A stretch of 64,000 nt of DNA from Sipunculus nudus (lineage: Eukaryota > Annelida > Sipuncula > Golfingiida > Sipunculidae), in the NCBI GenBank assembly GCA_026874595.1, contig CM049310.1, positions 16,778,058-16,842,057 on the forward strand, read 5' to 3'. Below, one piece after another: positions 34,000 to 48,339 of this stretch. How positions within the stretch are numbered: the stretch's first letter is position 1; each line of letters begins with the position of its first letter. A program made the translations under genes and the position numbers. The notes beneath the pieces were generated by a model. That model saw only the letters and a list, made by a program, of their open reading frames with translations, ran no database searches and was not told the origin of the DNA.

Positions 34000-36190
34000 A
34001 AAACATAAGAAAACTGTCAATTGGGAATATAACTATAGAGTCCGAATGCTAGTGAATGGCATGGAAAAAGAGGTTGCATTAATTCCTCTCAAAGCTTCTC
34101 TTTTCAAAATGTCTTTAAGCTTCAGTATACTCATACTCTTTGTGTTTTCTTTATAATATATACATGTTATCTCTTAATCGAAGCGAATGTGACTGATAGA
34201 AAGTATTTTTCTCTCCTTTTTTCTAAATCTCTATTGATCTTAAAGGCCTGAATATACGAGAGAGACTGAATAATGGAATAATAATATTGTTTGCCCTTTT
34301 TTATTTTTGGTTGGAACACCTAAACATACGTATGCAGAAACATGATCAAGTATTAGATTTGGAAACCCTATAGTGTATTGGAACACGTACAGTATATAAG
34401 CGTTTACGGTTACATGCTTTTGGTCCAGGTACTCAAGGCTATTCCCGTTAATACAATACTTGTTATGGTTTATTTTTTTTCAGTTACTAATGAAATATCT
34501 TCTTAAAGTTCCTTTGTTATATTTTAGCAGATGGATTTTCTTACACTAATGCGTTATGATATAACATTGTTCTGAAGTATCATGAAAAATATGCCGCTGT
34601 CCCCTGTTTACCAAGTACACATCAGTTAAGGTTTTAATTCCGTTGACACCTGTCATGAAAGATTTATTAACCTAAGCCACAGTCGCTTGAATCGATATTT
34701 GTGACTGATATTTGGCCCATAACAAGGTCAATTCAGATGTAAACAGAGGATCCACGAAGTCCGTTCCGAAGGAACGATGTACGGAAACTCCAGTGTTGGG
34801 GTGCATGCGGTGCTTTGGTGGTTCAAGCCATTACTTTCGCTGTTCAGCTGGAAAACATAGAGTAAACCATAAAATATATTGTTCTTCTCTTCTTACCTTC
34901 CGCTCAGAGCTGCAGTACTATCCATACCGTAAAAATATACGGCCGTTTTAAAATTGTTTTCTGAGTCTGCAGAACGACCATTGCTCACCCGGCATGTTTA
35001 CAGACGATTCATAGTCCCGCACAGAATGAAATCATTCCGTTCATGCCTCTGATTGGGTCATTCATTGACAGTTTAAGTAACGGCGTGTCCTCGTGAATTT
35101 GTTTTGATCACGACATGGTATGTTGTTTGTGAAAATGACTGCAGTAAATAACCATTCTACAAAGTATAGTCCTATTTTTATATCAAAAGATGTACATGCA
35201 CAAATATTATTTTAATATTTGATTCTAAGTTTATGTAACTTGTAATTGCATTTAGCCCGAGATTGTCACGATCGGGTTAAGGCTACGAATTTCACGCAGG
35301 TAAACAATGTCCCTTCTATACAAGATTTCGTGCTGCAACATCCCCAGTAAAACATAGCGATTTCGAGAATATGATAGAAGAATAAACAACGTGTAAGGAG
35401 TTGATCATATGCTTCAAGTCAGTTTCAAAGATTTTATCCTAAGAAACCCTGCAAAACTGCCGCTTTACTGGAAGGCATTAGTGGGATCAGTATATATTGG
35501 CGGTTTTAGCCTGATCAAGGCCAGACTAACCCCCACCAATAACGACTCATGCGAGTGTGCCTTAGCCACTCCATAAAAAAAAAACATAGATGAAATAATA
35601 TCACTCAAGATAAAAATGACAATTTCTATCATTTCACGACATCTGTGGATTCTTCAGTCAAGTGTCAATTAGTTGCACCGGAATATTAACGACATCCTAC
35701 AAGAGCAACTCAAAATGAATACTGATGGCAGGTTTAATATAAATACTTTGTGTTATCCGCTTCTGCTGAAGACTTAAACATTAGAACAACCAAGTGACAG
35801 TAAACATATCAGATGACAGTGTAATATAATGAGTACGTCTTTGAGTAATACGCCTTCTTACGGAGTTAAAATCTAATGTAGAAAGCGGATTAGACCAGAA
35901 CAGAATTCAAGCTTAGGAACCAGTCATTCATATACAAAAATATAAAAATATGTGCAAACATGCATTTTTTAAGTGTTAACGCGGATGTTATAGAAATGAC
36001 AGAATCCTGTGAAGTTTATACCACCACTAAAGACATTTTGCCTTTAGCCTGGCTTCTAGCCGTTTTCAAATTAATACGTAACCCCTGCTTGTGGCAATGA
36101 CGGTTTAAAAAGGCAGCTGCCTTCAAGCGTTGTTTAGGAATTTACCGGACGTTATTCCTTATTATTACAGATGTCTCTTTTATTGTGTGC
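34000..36190. other. No gene recognised
   Basis: Unique AT-rich DNA; 34910-35110 is somewhat G/C-richer with no frame. Ends at LTR copy A. Confidence 0.4.
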
Positions 36191-36195
36191 AGCAG

Positions 36196-37018
36196 TCTTA
36201 CATGTGTCTGTGTAATGCTACCATTGTCCGTTCCCATCGAAGAAGCGCGAGCTGGTCCGGCCCATCTGTGGGGTCTGACGTGTAGAAACACAGCGTTCAT
36301 CCTGATCTAGAACTTTCTGGGCTGGTAGCGCTCTATAAGCGCGTGTCATATATTGTTCTTTGGGCGTGTGTATTATGTTTTGTTGAGTTCTTTCTATTGT
36401 TCGTGAAATATAATTTTCTAGAATTTTCGGATGAAAAGTTATAAATAGGGGCTGTGTTTTAGAGCCAGGAGAGAGGAGACAGAAATATTCCAGCGAACAC
36501 GGAAGAGTGTGGGTCAGTTTTGGACCTATCCGTTAATTGCAGTAGTTTCAGGGATTCTACGAACTCTATGCAGATTTAGTGCGGCCTGTCTGCAGTTTGC
36601 TTTTGGGATTATTACAAGAATTTTACTTTTGGATTACAAAAGAATGATTTTGAGATTGAATTTGACTATTATTCTCTGAGAAGATGTGAACTTTTCATCT
36701 GGTTTATATGCTTTAAAGGACATGTTGTCGCTGTGACAGTGGTGGTATCCAGGTACTGTACACTTTGTTTATTATACTGTGATTTGCTGTTGTACTGTTG
36801 TTATACTGTGTAACTGTATTGATTTAGTGTATTGTAATGTTAGGGTTTTTTTAAGAATAAATTATAATTATTTGTTAACAAAAAACCACTGACTACTTTA
36901 TTGATACCCCTAGACATTTCACGCAGCCTAGTGTTACAGAATCTGATTTTTTTTATCTCCATGACAAAATTCATGCTCGTCACGACTACGTGAACTGTTG
37001 ATATTAGGTTCCGTAACA
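36196..37018 (+). mobile_element. LTR-like repeat, copy A (solo LTR candidate)
   Basis: About 823 bp, starts near TCTTACATGTGT and ends GGTTCCGTAACA. TATAAATAGGGGC at 36440, AATAAA at 36856, and a conserved 'gtgacagtggtggtatcc' between them, which suits U3-R-U5 order. Copies B, C and D share all of these parts or their 3' half. Flanks (agcag, ttata) do not match, so integration ends are not proven. Confidence 0.6.
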
Positions 37019-37121
37019 TTATACACGTAAGTTGTGTTACCAACGTGTAAAGTAAGCGAGATGCAGGTTTATTTAGTATTATGGAAATATAATTTGCATT
37101 TATATATCCAGAAAGGAATAT

Positions 37122-37265
37122 CTATCTGTCTGTCTGTCTCTCTGTCTTTATATGTTATCTATCTATCTAATCTATCTATCTAACCTAACCTACCTATCTA
37201 ACCTACCAATCTACCTACCTGCCTGCCTACCTACCTACCTGCCTATGTGTCTGTGTGTGTGTGTG
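37122..37265 (+). repeat. Tetranucleotide array (CTGT, CTAT, CTAC, CTGC) ending in (TG)n
   Basis: Successive related tetranucleotide families, diverged by point change along the array. Confidence 0.9.
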
Positions 37266-37821
37266 GGTTGGTATCATGGTGTGAGGGTGTACAAGGCTTT
37301 ACTTTTACCTTACTTTTAGAGCAGTATCACTTTATGTAACCATGCTCTCGACCAGGTAATGTCAACCTGTTCTGTGAGAGCTTAAATGTGCGAAATCATG
37401 TACTAGGCATGTTAAGAAATACAGAGTTCTCTGCTGGAAATATAAAGGTATCTGCTAATATTTGGCAGAGGTAAGTTTGCACCGGGCGCGATCAGTGACG
37501 CTAAAGAAAACATAATCATGCGTACTGCACTGCTATCATAAATCAAGATTGCGACCAACAGTTACATATCTTATTCATTTGTGTTTCATGAAATCTTCCT
37601 TCCTGAAGTGTATGTTTTCACCCTGTGTTGTACCTTTAGTCAAGTGGTCTTGTCTTATTTTCCGAAACACCTGTATTTATCACACTCTGAACCGAAACAA
37701 TATATAAAAAGGGAAGAGGAGGCACTGAGATTGTATATGAACCCTCTGAATAAGGAACATAACGAATATCTGGACATCAATTCACCTGCTTTTTAACACC
37801 ATGGGCATTCGTAATTTTGAT

Positions 37822-38044
37822 GTATATATAAATATATATATATAATACTTATATATATATATATATATGTATATATATTTAACTTCCATAACTTCTAGTA
37901 TTTCTGTGATATATAAATGCTAAAGTGCCTTATGCTTTGACGTGAAACTACGTAGTAGTAATGTCTCACAAATTTGATTCCTCTCTATGTATGTTTATCT
38001 TTCATTTGAGGTGGTCGTTATTATGAGGTGGTCATTATATGAGG

Positions 38045-38101
<57 letters not shown>
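37822..38101 (+). repeat. (TA)n arrays at 37822-37880 and 38045-38101
   Basis: Two TA arrays separated by about 165 bp of unique sequence; the second is uninterrupted. Confidence 0.95.
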
Positions 38102-38102
<1 letters not shown>

Positions 38103-39332
38103 GGATAAAACAGTCATATCATTGATATATTCAGGCCAGCTCATAGCAAGGCCAGGTAATTTTTTTCAAATTGTAATATTATGCCACTTTAAAGGAGTAA
38201 ATAAAGATAAATCAAGTTTTAAAAATAAATTAAACGTCCTTTTTGACCAGATTAGTCACACAGGGAGGCTGGAAATCTTCGGGCCGGTGTGAGTCAGCTA
38301 GCAGTCATGACAATCTTTATTGTTGGTTTTACACTTCAGTTTGTCTGTACATCCGCAAAGATCCATTAAACGAAAAAAGGTATAGTTGAAAGAAAAAGAT
38401 CACTGTATTTACCATCAAGCTTGAACTTTTGGTTCGCACTTTAAATGGCTGCCGTTACTAGGGTGTGAATAATAGATGTGATTTATGCAGGATTAAACGT
38501 CGCATCTAGTGTTACATCACGTCTATGTAAGACTTATTGGCCCACGGTTTTCATTGATATGATTTATGCCGATTTAACACAATTCTCAGGGAAACTGGTT
38601 AGCCAAAGTTATTTGGTCAGGTGCCATGTGACATATTATATGGTCAATAAACTTACCACCAACTGTTGTTGACACAGAAAAAAACAAGGACGGTGGAACT
38701 TGATTGCTTCCCATACTTTAGGATATTGTGAGGTTATGAGAATATTAATATCGTTTATGTATAGTTTGTAGAGAGCCTATCTCTGTATGTAATGGCTTTC
38801 TAGAAAGATGTTTAATCAAAGAAAGCTCTGTTAGCCTCGGTATAGCATCCGTTGTTAACCTTTAATTGCACTCATATAAACCTACTTCACAAAAAAAAAA
38901 AACAATTTTTTCATCTCGATCCCGTTCGTTAGTTTTTAAATTATGACTACAAAAACGTCGACTATGATGGTTCTCCATTCCATGATTACGGCTTAAGATC
39001 ACATGTCAGGATCGGAGTGGGAGGGGCCATTTGGAGTCCTGGAATTAGCCATTTCTCCACCCCCTCGATCTCTGAGTTTCAGTTTCATCCTGGAAAGCGC
39101 CTCTCCTTCCTTGATGCCCAAATGTACTGTTGGAATAAACTGTTGGAAATATACTGTTGGATAACCTGCAAATTCAAATGTCATTGCTAGATTTCATTTC
39201 CTGCCACGCGTCAGCAATGTACCCCGGTAGGTTTTACTTGTAATCTGGGATTTTTCTGGGGCCTGTGGCGCAAAAGCCTATCAGTCGGGGGGGGGGGGGG
39301 GGGGGCAATAGTTATTAGCATGTTCGCCCCGG

Positions 39333-39645
39333 ACCATTCTATAACGGTTAGGGCGCTGAACTTGTGACCGCATGGTTGTTGGTTCGCGTCCCTCTCTGTC
39401 CTCGTCCGCCGACTGCGCCAAGACTCCTAGCCAAAGTCTTTACCACAAGGGTGCGACCTCTCGACCAAGTAGTGAATGGGTACTGGTCATAGGCGGCAGG
39501 CAAATGTAGGACTGTTTTGGCTGCTTTGGCTGTATGCCCCCAAGGGAGTCGAGAAAAGATACAAGTATAAACAGCCCGAAAGACCAGGAAAGATAGTGTA
39601 TAAAGTCGGATGAGACAGACATGGTCAGTGATATCAGACTATAAA
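39333..39645 (+). mobile_element. tRNA-derived SINE, copy 1
   Basis: The head has an A-box-like TAACGGTTAGGGCG and a B-box-like GGTTCGCGTCC about 40 bp later. The body shares 'ctagccaaagtctttaccac', 'gtatgcccccaagggag', 'cccgaaagacca' and 'gatatcagactataaa' with copy 2. Confidence 0.65.
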
Positions 39646-40748
39646 ACCCACATCTGTACCTCTTTTTTTACGTTTTGCAAACAAGCTCGGGGTGATGCTT
39701 GATAGAACATGGTGGACGAATGGCAAAGCTGATAACTATATAGGCATCCAGGATCAAATAATCGTAGTACAAATTGGTCATACGGCTGTAAGACCAAAGA
39801 GCTGTCGAAACAACGTGCTGTCGAACCCACGAACCTATTTTCGTCTATTGAAACAGTCGTATATATCAGTGATCTAATATAGAATGACAAAGACATCTGA
39901 CAATAACTATACGATCCCAGGGAAAGGTAAGGTGAAGTTAAACATCCCCCCCCCCCCCCAAAAAAAAAAAAAAATCCATACAATTGTTAATAACAAATCA
40001 ACAATTATAAATTTAAATTTCTTTTTCTTATCTATTTGAATAATTGAAATAAACGAAACAGAAACACATTATCCTACACTGTCATTCATGTATTCCTGCC
40101 AGGGCTAGTATTTATGTTTGGCACTAAAATGCGTAAAATAAAACGTTATTCCATGTACCAAAAGGCGTAACTCACTGCCAGCTCTTGTCAGGATGATTCA
40201 GACAGAGAGCTGTAATTTAAGTATATCATTTGCCGTGAGGTGGCAGCACCTGTTTTAGGCGTTGCAAGCATTTTAAGCTGGAGCAAGTTTTAGTTAATTT
40301 CAGTCATAGGAAGGGATTCAGTCTTAACCACTGAATCGACTGTGCCAGTCTACCTTGAACCTGAAGACTGATGGTCACAAGTATGTGAATGAACCTGAGC
40401 TTCTGTTATTAGAGCATTGGGAATAACTTCACTCTTCTTGGTAGTTAATCAATATAAAGTACACGAATAAAGGTCTCAGTCAGGGACTTCAGTGACTGAA
40501 GGTTACCCGTGAAATAAGGGAAGGACTGGAGGGGCATCACTATACTTATTGCCACGGCCCAGATTTCGGACAAGAGCCCCGAAGTAGGTATTATAACATT
40601 AACTGACAAGTGTTCGGACCTTGTCGTTCAATATGAAAATATTGACTCGTTCCCTTTTAGGCCGGGCCGTCCGGGAAGCAGTGGTTCGGCCGGCTAAAGG
40701 GACATGGGGAGTTCTGAAAAAAAACTGATAGAGGAAGTTGAAGGTAAA

Positions 40749-40749
<1 letters not shown>

Positions 40750-40815
<66 letters not shown>

Positions 40816-40896
40816 GAATCGGTTATACTAATAATAATTATAGTAGCAGCAGCAGCTTTAGTAGTAGTAGTAGTAGTAGAAGTAGTAGTACTAGTG
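40750..40896 (+). repeat. (TA)n then (TAG/CAG)n
   Basis: About 31 TA units (40750-40812), then AGC and TAG trinucleotides (40845-40896). Confidence 0.95.
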
Positions 40897-40899
40897 TCA

Positions 40900-43780
40900 A
40901 AATAAGCATACCCCTTTTCTAAACTGCTGAATGGTAAACTTGGTTGGCCTTAGGTAACTGTATACTGACACTACAGTTACAATTCAGTGGTATAAATATC
41001 TTTGCTCACTGTGCTGGGGTACTGTTGCAATTAAAACACAATTTTGTGGATGTTATTTCACCTTATATTAGGGACCTGGGTCTATTGCATGACCAGACCG
41101 ACCTATCCACACAAGTTTTTCTCTTTTCCCATTTTTTTGTACAAAAAAAGGTTATGATTCTATGATATTCTGCAGATAGTCAGTAAAGATTTAGCGTATG
41201 GTCCGGAGGGAGTTGACCTTTTGATAATAACTGTATGTTCATTGATGCTGGTTGATTCAGCGAGGGCCTCGTACGGTATCGGCAGGTGGGAATCTGGGAG
41301 GAGGTCAATTCTCAAATGTGTGAATAATGCTGAAATACATATTAATCATGATGCCCTGAAAGGGATGTGGTACACAGCAGTACACGTCTTTCTGCTGGGG
41401 AAATTCTGTCGAATGCCAAAGGTGGTCCGCTTATTTGGCCGATGATGTGCACGGGCGTCATAATTAATATCTGATATTATTACTTAATATTCCAACAGAA
41501 TGTAAATACACTGTTTCTTGCACTCTGGACTTAGACAATGTAATTCTAATGTAGTTAAACACCTGTATTCGTTTCGACTTTTCACTCTTGCGCTTCGATA
41601 CTTGTGTGCAAATTATAAATACTAGGGCTTTCAATAGGAAGAAAATTTTAAGAGTCCGGGACACTCAGGCAAAATATGTAGGGCAGTCCCATCTGAGTTT
41701 AGAGCGTCCCGAGCGGAGATGATATATGTGTAAAAGTAATTATCATTTAATTATATAATTAGAAACCGGCGTTTACACAAGTGACGTTTCGGTTGAGGTA
41801 CCCGGTAATGGTAAATGACTGCTACAAGGTACTAAATCCAGAAATTCGAGCTTCCGTAAGAGATTTCGTGCGTCAGAGACGCTTACTCTCGCGTTCCTTA
41901 AAGACAAAAATACCTTATAGTCTACCTCAAAGGCGCCACTTTTAATATGTATTTATGTGTGTGTGTGTGTGTTATATCAGTCTATCAGTCTTGGTTAAAA
42001 CCAATGATTTTAAGTCTTGATTCTAAATTTATGTTTTCTATTTGTAACTAGATCAGTCGACAGCTGTAAAGTTTGCGAACAGGAGAAGCAAAACAAAAAA
42101 ATAGCACGAGCAAAGGGAAAGAGCAAGATAAGTTTGTGTTAGGACACATCGATGATAGGTTGCCATTTTCCTGCGCCCGGATTTCGTTCTATTTTTGTCA
42201 TGCTCGCCGTAGCGGCTCTATATAGGACGGATGGCACAGACCAGATGGCCTCCCTATATTCAATTTATTTACGTGGGGGGATGGCGATGATGACATACAG
42301 AATAACCCAGGATCAATGTTTGTGTAATATATCGCTGGCTAGGTCCAGCTGCCATATAAGTAACCTTCAATTAGTCTTAAATATCCGCAGCTATGCACAC
42401 CTGTCATTTTTATTGCGACTCCTACTGAAATATATCCAAGACTAATGCTGCGGGTTTGAGAACTCCCTTCAGTGGAAATTTATAAATTAATTTTCCCTTC
42501 AATTTATGATAGAAAACCGATTAGGTATAACGCATGAACTTTCAATCTTGGCAAACTCAAGACTGAATATTTGTGACTTAATACTTATTTAAATGTTCAG
42601 AGGGTTCAGCAAATTTGATATATTTGTTCATATGTACGGAGCGTTTGGTAGGAAATACTGTGAAGCAGAAACTACAAGAAATAATTATTATAACTCCACC
42701 AGGAGTCACTATGCTACTATTTCCGTCGATTGGTTACTTGGTAGGTTTGTCTGTTAGCAGTTTATGAGTAAAAGTTTATTAGGGAGAGTTAGTTGTGTGG
42801 AGAATTAAATTTAGGAAATAATCTTGATTACCGTAATATGTTTTAATGGGTTCTTTACTACTGCAAGATAGGGCAATTTATTTGACAAGAGCGAAAGTTT
42901 AATGGTATTTCAGGCTGCCTTTTTTCTGGCGGTTAGAGATGACCTCTGATGAAACCATCGAGATGATGATGAGTGATGATTCTTACGGCTTGGACTCACA
43001 CCAACGTATGTTCAGGATACTTGTGATATTTCGGATCTTATAATTCAAAATGTTACCGAGGTATGCACGCTTTCTCTGACTGTGAGCTGGTTTTCCATTT
43101 GAAGGACTTAAATATATATCTAAACTAACTGTGTTGGTAGTTCATTATATACAATTCAACTTTGCAACTAAAAAAGCCGGGCGCGGGTTAAGTGTTCAGT
43201 AAGTTTACTCTAAAAGCTGGAAACACATTTCATGGCTCACATCGAAACGCCATTTGTCCAGTTTTTTTAACACGTCGTGGGGTTTCAAAGCGCGCTTCAA
43301 ATCTATGCTTTCACGAATCAGTTTGAATCGTGGTTCATGGATAGATAATGTAAACTTGTTTTACAACATGTTTCAAATGGGTTACATGTTTTAGTATTCA
43401 CGTCTTAACCTGAAACCAGTGTCTTTAAGACATGAATCCTAACATGTTTTAAATAAACGGTCACCCATTTCAGCTTGAAACTGGTAAAAAGTAAATTTTG
43501 CAACTGTTATTGTTTCTATAACATTTATGTCAACTATTGCTAGACTGGAGCCTTGTACAGCAGACAACCCTATATTTTTTCCCTAAAATATCTCAAAATG
43601 TTAGAATTAATATACATTCTTTTATATAATAAAAAGGCAAAAATGACAATGTTTACTTTACTTCTAATTTAATTAGTTCAGGTACTTATTAATCGAAATT
43701 AAGTCTCTGTATACTGCAAGAGGGGTTAGTAAATTACTGAACACATAGAAAGTGTTACAGATGGCTTATTGTGCGCAGGG
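40900..43780. other. No gene recognised
   Basis: Short frames at 41221-41445 and 42152-42445 have no recognisable domain. From about 43240 words such as ACATGTTT recur and again at 45180-45300, so LTR copy B may sit inside another element with ACATGTT-rich ends. Confidence 0.35.
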
Positions 43781-43781
43781 G

Positions 43782-44632
43782 TGTTACATGTGTTGTTGAC
43801 ACTTGGTTCGTGTGGCGCACGCATAGTTCTTAGCTATGGCAGCATCGCCTGGTCGGGTGCTGGGCCACGTCTCGGGTTCTGAAGTGTAAAGTCTAATGTG
43901 GAAATGTGCTAAACGTGCTAATGTGGAATTGTCTGGGCTGTTCGCGCTCTATGAGCGCGTGCGTCTTATTGTGTTCTTTAGATTGTTCATGAAATGGAAA
44001 GTTCTGGGCTTGATGTAAAAAATTTATAAATAGGGGCTGTGTTAAGAGCCGAGGGAGAGGAGAGAGAGAGAAATATTTCAGCGGACACGGCAGAGTGTGA
44101 GTCAGTTTGTGGACCTTTCCGATAATTGCAGCATTTATAGATATTCTTCGAACTTTGTAACAGATTTTATTAGGTCTTTATTTGACTACTACCAGAACTT
44201 CACTTTTGGATTAGAACAGATTGTTTTCGGGATTACATTGGACTATTATTATCTGAGAAGATTTACGTGAACTGTTCGTCTGGATAATATGTTTTAAAGG
44301 ACTTATTGAGCTGTGACAGTGGTGGTATCCAGAAAAGCCTAGGATCCGTACACTCTTGTTCTGTACACTTTATTTATTATACTGTGTAATTGTATTGATT
44401 TACTGTTAAACTGTTGGTATCCTGTGTAATTGTATTGATTTAGTGTATTTTAATGTTAGGGTTTTTTAAAGAATAAATTATAATAATTTGTTAACAAAAA
44501 ATCACTGACTCCTTTATTCATTTCCCTATAGACATTTCCCTAGTGTTACAGAATCTGATTATTTATTTATCTCCGTAACTAAATTTATGCTCGTCACGAA
44601 AACGTAATTTTTTGTTATTAGGTTCCGTAACA
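43782..44632 (+). mobile_element. LTR-like repeat, copy B
   Basis: About 851 bp, TGTTACATGTGT to GGTTCCGTAACA, so ends are TGTTAC/GTAACA. TATAAATAGGGGC at 44025 and AATAAA in the 3' part. A 15-bp 'aaaagcctaggatcc' stretch is shared with copy C but not A. No internal gag-pol nearby. Confidence 0.65.
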
Positions 44633-46200
44633 AAAGGTATAAAGTACATGCATACATTATTTCATTCCAGGTACAGTGTTTCTTTCTGAAGGCTAAACAT
44701 ATTTCCGTACTTTTCATTTATTTTAACATGATACAATGGACACTATTTAATGCAACCAGAAACAGTTATCCAAACAGTGGACTAATATCAAACAACATAA
44801 TATTTCAAATGTGTTTTTTTACTCCTCTGTGTGTCTTTCTTGTTGGGAAAGAAGGGACAGAAGAATACATTTTTTATTGAATCGACATTAATATTTTTCA
44901 GTTTAAAGGTAGATAGTGACATGATTGGAGAAAAACAAAAAGTACAAATTTGAGATATTGACATGTAGTTTAATATAATCCGGATAAAAAGGACCTGATA
45001 AAAAAAAATAAAATATCAAATGAAAATAAAAAAAAAAAAGAAAACTGTTTCTGTTCCCTAGATAGTGCTTTCTGCTTATATTCAGTTGCTTTTAATGCTT
45101 CATTTTAACCGTCATTTTAAAAATAAATTCACGAAATATTAAGCAGAAAAGGAAAAACTCAGGCTTTAAAACAAAGTAAAAAGGTAAACATGTTTCTAAC
45201 ACGTCTCCGACATGTTCAGGTATTTCAACCGCTGTTCCTTAAGGAATTTGTGATGACACATGTTTAACACATGTGAACCACACGACATGTTTTCATTTGA
45301 TGGGTGTAATAGTTAATTTGAATCGTGCGTAAGAGGACACTTTTTTGCCGTGTTAGTAACCTTTCACTTCATCACAAAAGAAAGTACTGTACATTTATAT
45401 AATAAATTCATGTTTAACCCTAAAACATATTAATGCCCTGAATGTCGCACAGGTGTCGGCAAAGCCATGAAGAAATAGCTCACAAAAGTAAATCAAATAT
45501 TATTATGAATTTTCCTGGTATCACCAAGGAATCCCACGTGACGTTCCTACGCAACACACGTGTTTGAATATGATTAACTGAAAAACTCGCCAGCTTCCTG
45601 TGTCTGTGCCACCTGTGACCATCTTTTCTTTGCGGTTGAAGTTTTTTGTTTAGAAAGTTTAAACATGTTTGACGTTATTTTTACAATTAAGAGAAGTAAT
45701 TCGAATTTTGCGGGAGAATAACAGAAAACACATCCTATCGTGTTATGTCGAAACTGAGAGGGCGTCTGCCTCATGTCAGAAAACCGGAAACTTACGGCAG
45801 GGCAACTGTCATTTATATTATAAACTTATCCCTTTCTGTACTCTTTGGTTCTGTATTTAGTATACGAAAAAAAATGACCTATTCAGGTGTATTCCTTTCC
45901 ATGCTTCTGTATCATACGAGCCCCAGGAAATTAGACTGAATGTTCACGGATATTAAGATCATTTTTGGTTGACAGTCGTTTGTTTTCAAAAGCTTTCAAA
46001 TATTGTTAAGGAGCACCACAGCAGGTGTACAAGGTGATCGTCAGGCTAAGACTAGTTCCCTTCTATTTGAAGTGGCGTATTGGGCGGATCAAAATGGCCG
46101 AACCGTCATTTGTCTTCGTTCTCTAAAGGAAAAAGGATTCGATAATCGAACATATTGAAAGCACATTCTTCCGTTCCAAACTACAATTTTTGGAGTTAAC
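44633..46200. other. No gene recognised
   Basis: AT-rich, A-runs at 45000-45040, ACATGTTT-rich patch at 45180-45300. Confidence 0.4.
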
Positions 46201-46400
46201 TTGTAATTTCAAGTAGATTTAATATGTTTTTTTGTTCACCCTACTTTGATTACTTAGATTATCATGATTTGTAATTTCAAGTAGCTTTAATATTTTTTTC
46301 ACACTACTTTGATTACTTACATTATCATGATTTTTAATTTCAAGTAGCTTTAATATGTTTTTTTTCACACTACTTCGAATACTTACATTATCATGATTTT
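46201..46400 (+). repeat. Three tandem ~66-bp units
   Basis: Units start near 46201, 46270 and 46334, each with 'taatttcaagtag.tttaata', a T run, 'tactttgattactta' and 'attatcatgattt'. Highly similar, so recent. Confidence 0.9.
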
Positions 46401-48060
46401 AGTGTTTGTATAAGAGCTTGGCAATGCGATGAATGTGAAGATGCGTCGGCAGCTACTTTGGCTTGTTAGGACATCCTCGAGTCTTAAGCTTTGTTTCCAT
46501 GTGAGTGTATGTGCGTGAAAAATCGCTCATATGATTTTGTTGCTGTGGTGTTTTCATGTGTCCGTCAGTGTATAATTCGTATGTGCGGATATACGTAAAA
46601 ATCATCAGATGCTTGAAGAGTATATATCTGCAAAAGGTAAAATAGTGCCTCATAATCAACTCCGCTGAAACGCAAGGCCTCTCATCAGGTCCTGTCGTCA
46701 AAGAATTTTTTTTTACGTCTGAGACATTGTGATTAATGTGCCAGCCGCAGGTAAAGATGGCGTTGTCTGCATGTAAATATAAGTATAGTCTGAATATTTT
46801 GACGATTTTGGTAACATATAATCACGACGCTAACGTTTTGCTTCTGAGCAGGCATGTTTTTAAGAACACTGATATTTTATCCAAATAACAGCGTAAAGCA
46901 AGCGTAATTTTATATACTAAATAATAATACTTTCCTTATACGCTGGACTGAGATTTCTTGACGAACCACATAGAATAAGAAACAAAATGAAATTTAAAAG
47001 CATCATACAATCAATGCATAAATGGTCCGGCCTGGAATTTTCAATATACTGCTGCCAAAAGAATTTGCAAAACTGTCCATGATCAGACGAGGCCCCGTGA
47101 TTCAGTCTGACATACTCACCGGGCCTGGAGGATGTATAAGGATCACTTGTATAACTAAGACCATTACATGACTTAGACCATTTATCGAGATTGTGATATA
47201 ACATAATGACAGCATGCGGTGAGGCTTATAAACGTATAAATAGAAATTGGTATAAGACGCCACTATAAAACTGTTTATTGAAGAAGAAGATTGGACGAAG
47301 TTTATGCATATTTACTACACATGTGCATAAGTAATCAATAAACAAATCTGCTATTCTGGCTAACTTGCGTCCTTGGCATAGAGTCTGAATGCAGACTTCA
47401 TCGACTTGGTGTCTTTTCTTGTCCTTTATCAGTGTCACCTGAAATATCGGTGTCCGACCATGAATATATACTATGAATATATACCATGAAAATATACCAT
47501 AAATATATGCCATGAATTTATAACAAGGCTGTTGTATATCTGTCAGTTTCAAAGACAAAATATAAAATCGTAACTCCATGACTTTGGATCCTGCCTGTGA
47601 AACCCTATATTCAAGGATATTTCTATTCATGTGATTTGCATTGATTTTGTTTATGCCAAATATGTAATTATCATTTAGACTAAATGTGATAATGGATCGG
47701 AAGTAAAAGACTATATAAAATATTAACACTTTAATTATGAATTATTATTGACATAAATTATACTACATATATGCGTATCAATATTTTGTTTGTAAAACTC
47801 TAAGGGAATTTGAGGTTACTAAATGTTGACCATTTATGTAAAGTTGAGTATTTGTTTAAATATAATTGTAGTGTTTGTTCCCATCTTTTCTGTTAATTAT
47901 TCAAAATGTTTAATCTCATGAATATCTAAAAACCCAAAAAGAATAATTGTACAAATCACCGTACATTTCAACAAATGGAAGATTCAACATAAACTAATGT
48001 GGCTTTGCTTTTACAGTAATCCTAGAATTCTACAGAATTTAGGTTAAAGATCAAGGTCCA
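46401..48060. other. No gene recognised
   Basis: Two minus-strand open stretches (46917-47204, 47226-47729) lack recognisable domains. Short ~14-bp 'accatgaatatat' repeats lie at 47459-47522. Confidence 0.4.
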
Positions 48061-48063
48061 GGT

Positions 48064-48065
<2 letters not shown>

Positions 48066-48134
<69 letters not shown>
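48066..48134 (+). repeat. (TA)n microsatellite
   Basis: About 34 uninterrupted TA units. Confidence 0.95.
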
Positions 48135-48135
<1 letters not shown>

Positions 48136-48339
48136 CATGAATTCTTGCTTGCTTGCTAAAGAGTTAAGTCGGCGCCTGAGCTGGTCACGTTAAAATCCGA
48201 CACTAACGTGTCCGCTCCAGCTGCCTAAGCAACAACAAAATAGGACAGGAATATTTTAGATGGTTGGTCCGGTCTTAAAAGGCGTAAGTAGAAGATACTG
48301 ATAGAATGAAGAAGCGATTAAGTTGAGAATGCTACACCA

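Noticed and set aside
37122-37265. Regular short repeats that could suggest a CRISPR array
   Set aside because: Plain tetranucleotide microsatellite without spacers, in an animal genome.
42940-42990. CTGATGAAACC on the plus strand as a hammerhead core
   Set aside because: No stem II between the boxes; GAAA follows directly.
46010-46090. Possible third relative of the hammerhead-like family (GATCGTCAGG on plus)
   Set aside because: Only the CTGACGA box and a small stem are present; no GAAAC box follows.
46917-47204. 95-codon minus-strand open stretch next to the previous one
   Set aside because: No recognisable domain; not joined by a convincing intron to its neighbour.
47226-47729. 167-codon minus-strand open stretch
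   Set aside because: Length is notable in AT-rich DNA but composition is biased (I, Y, F), no domain is recognisable, and no splice partners were found.
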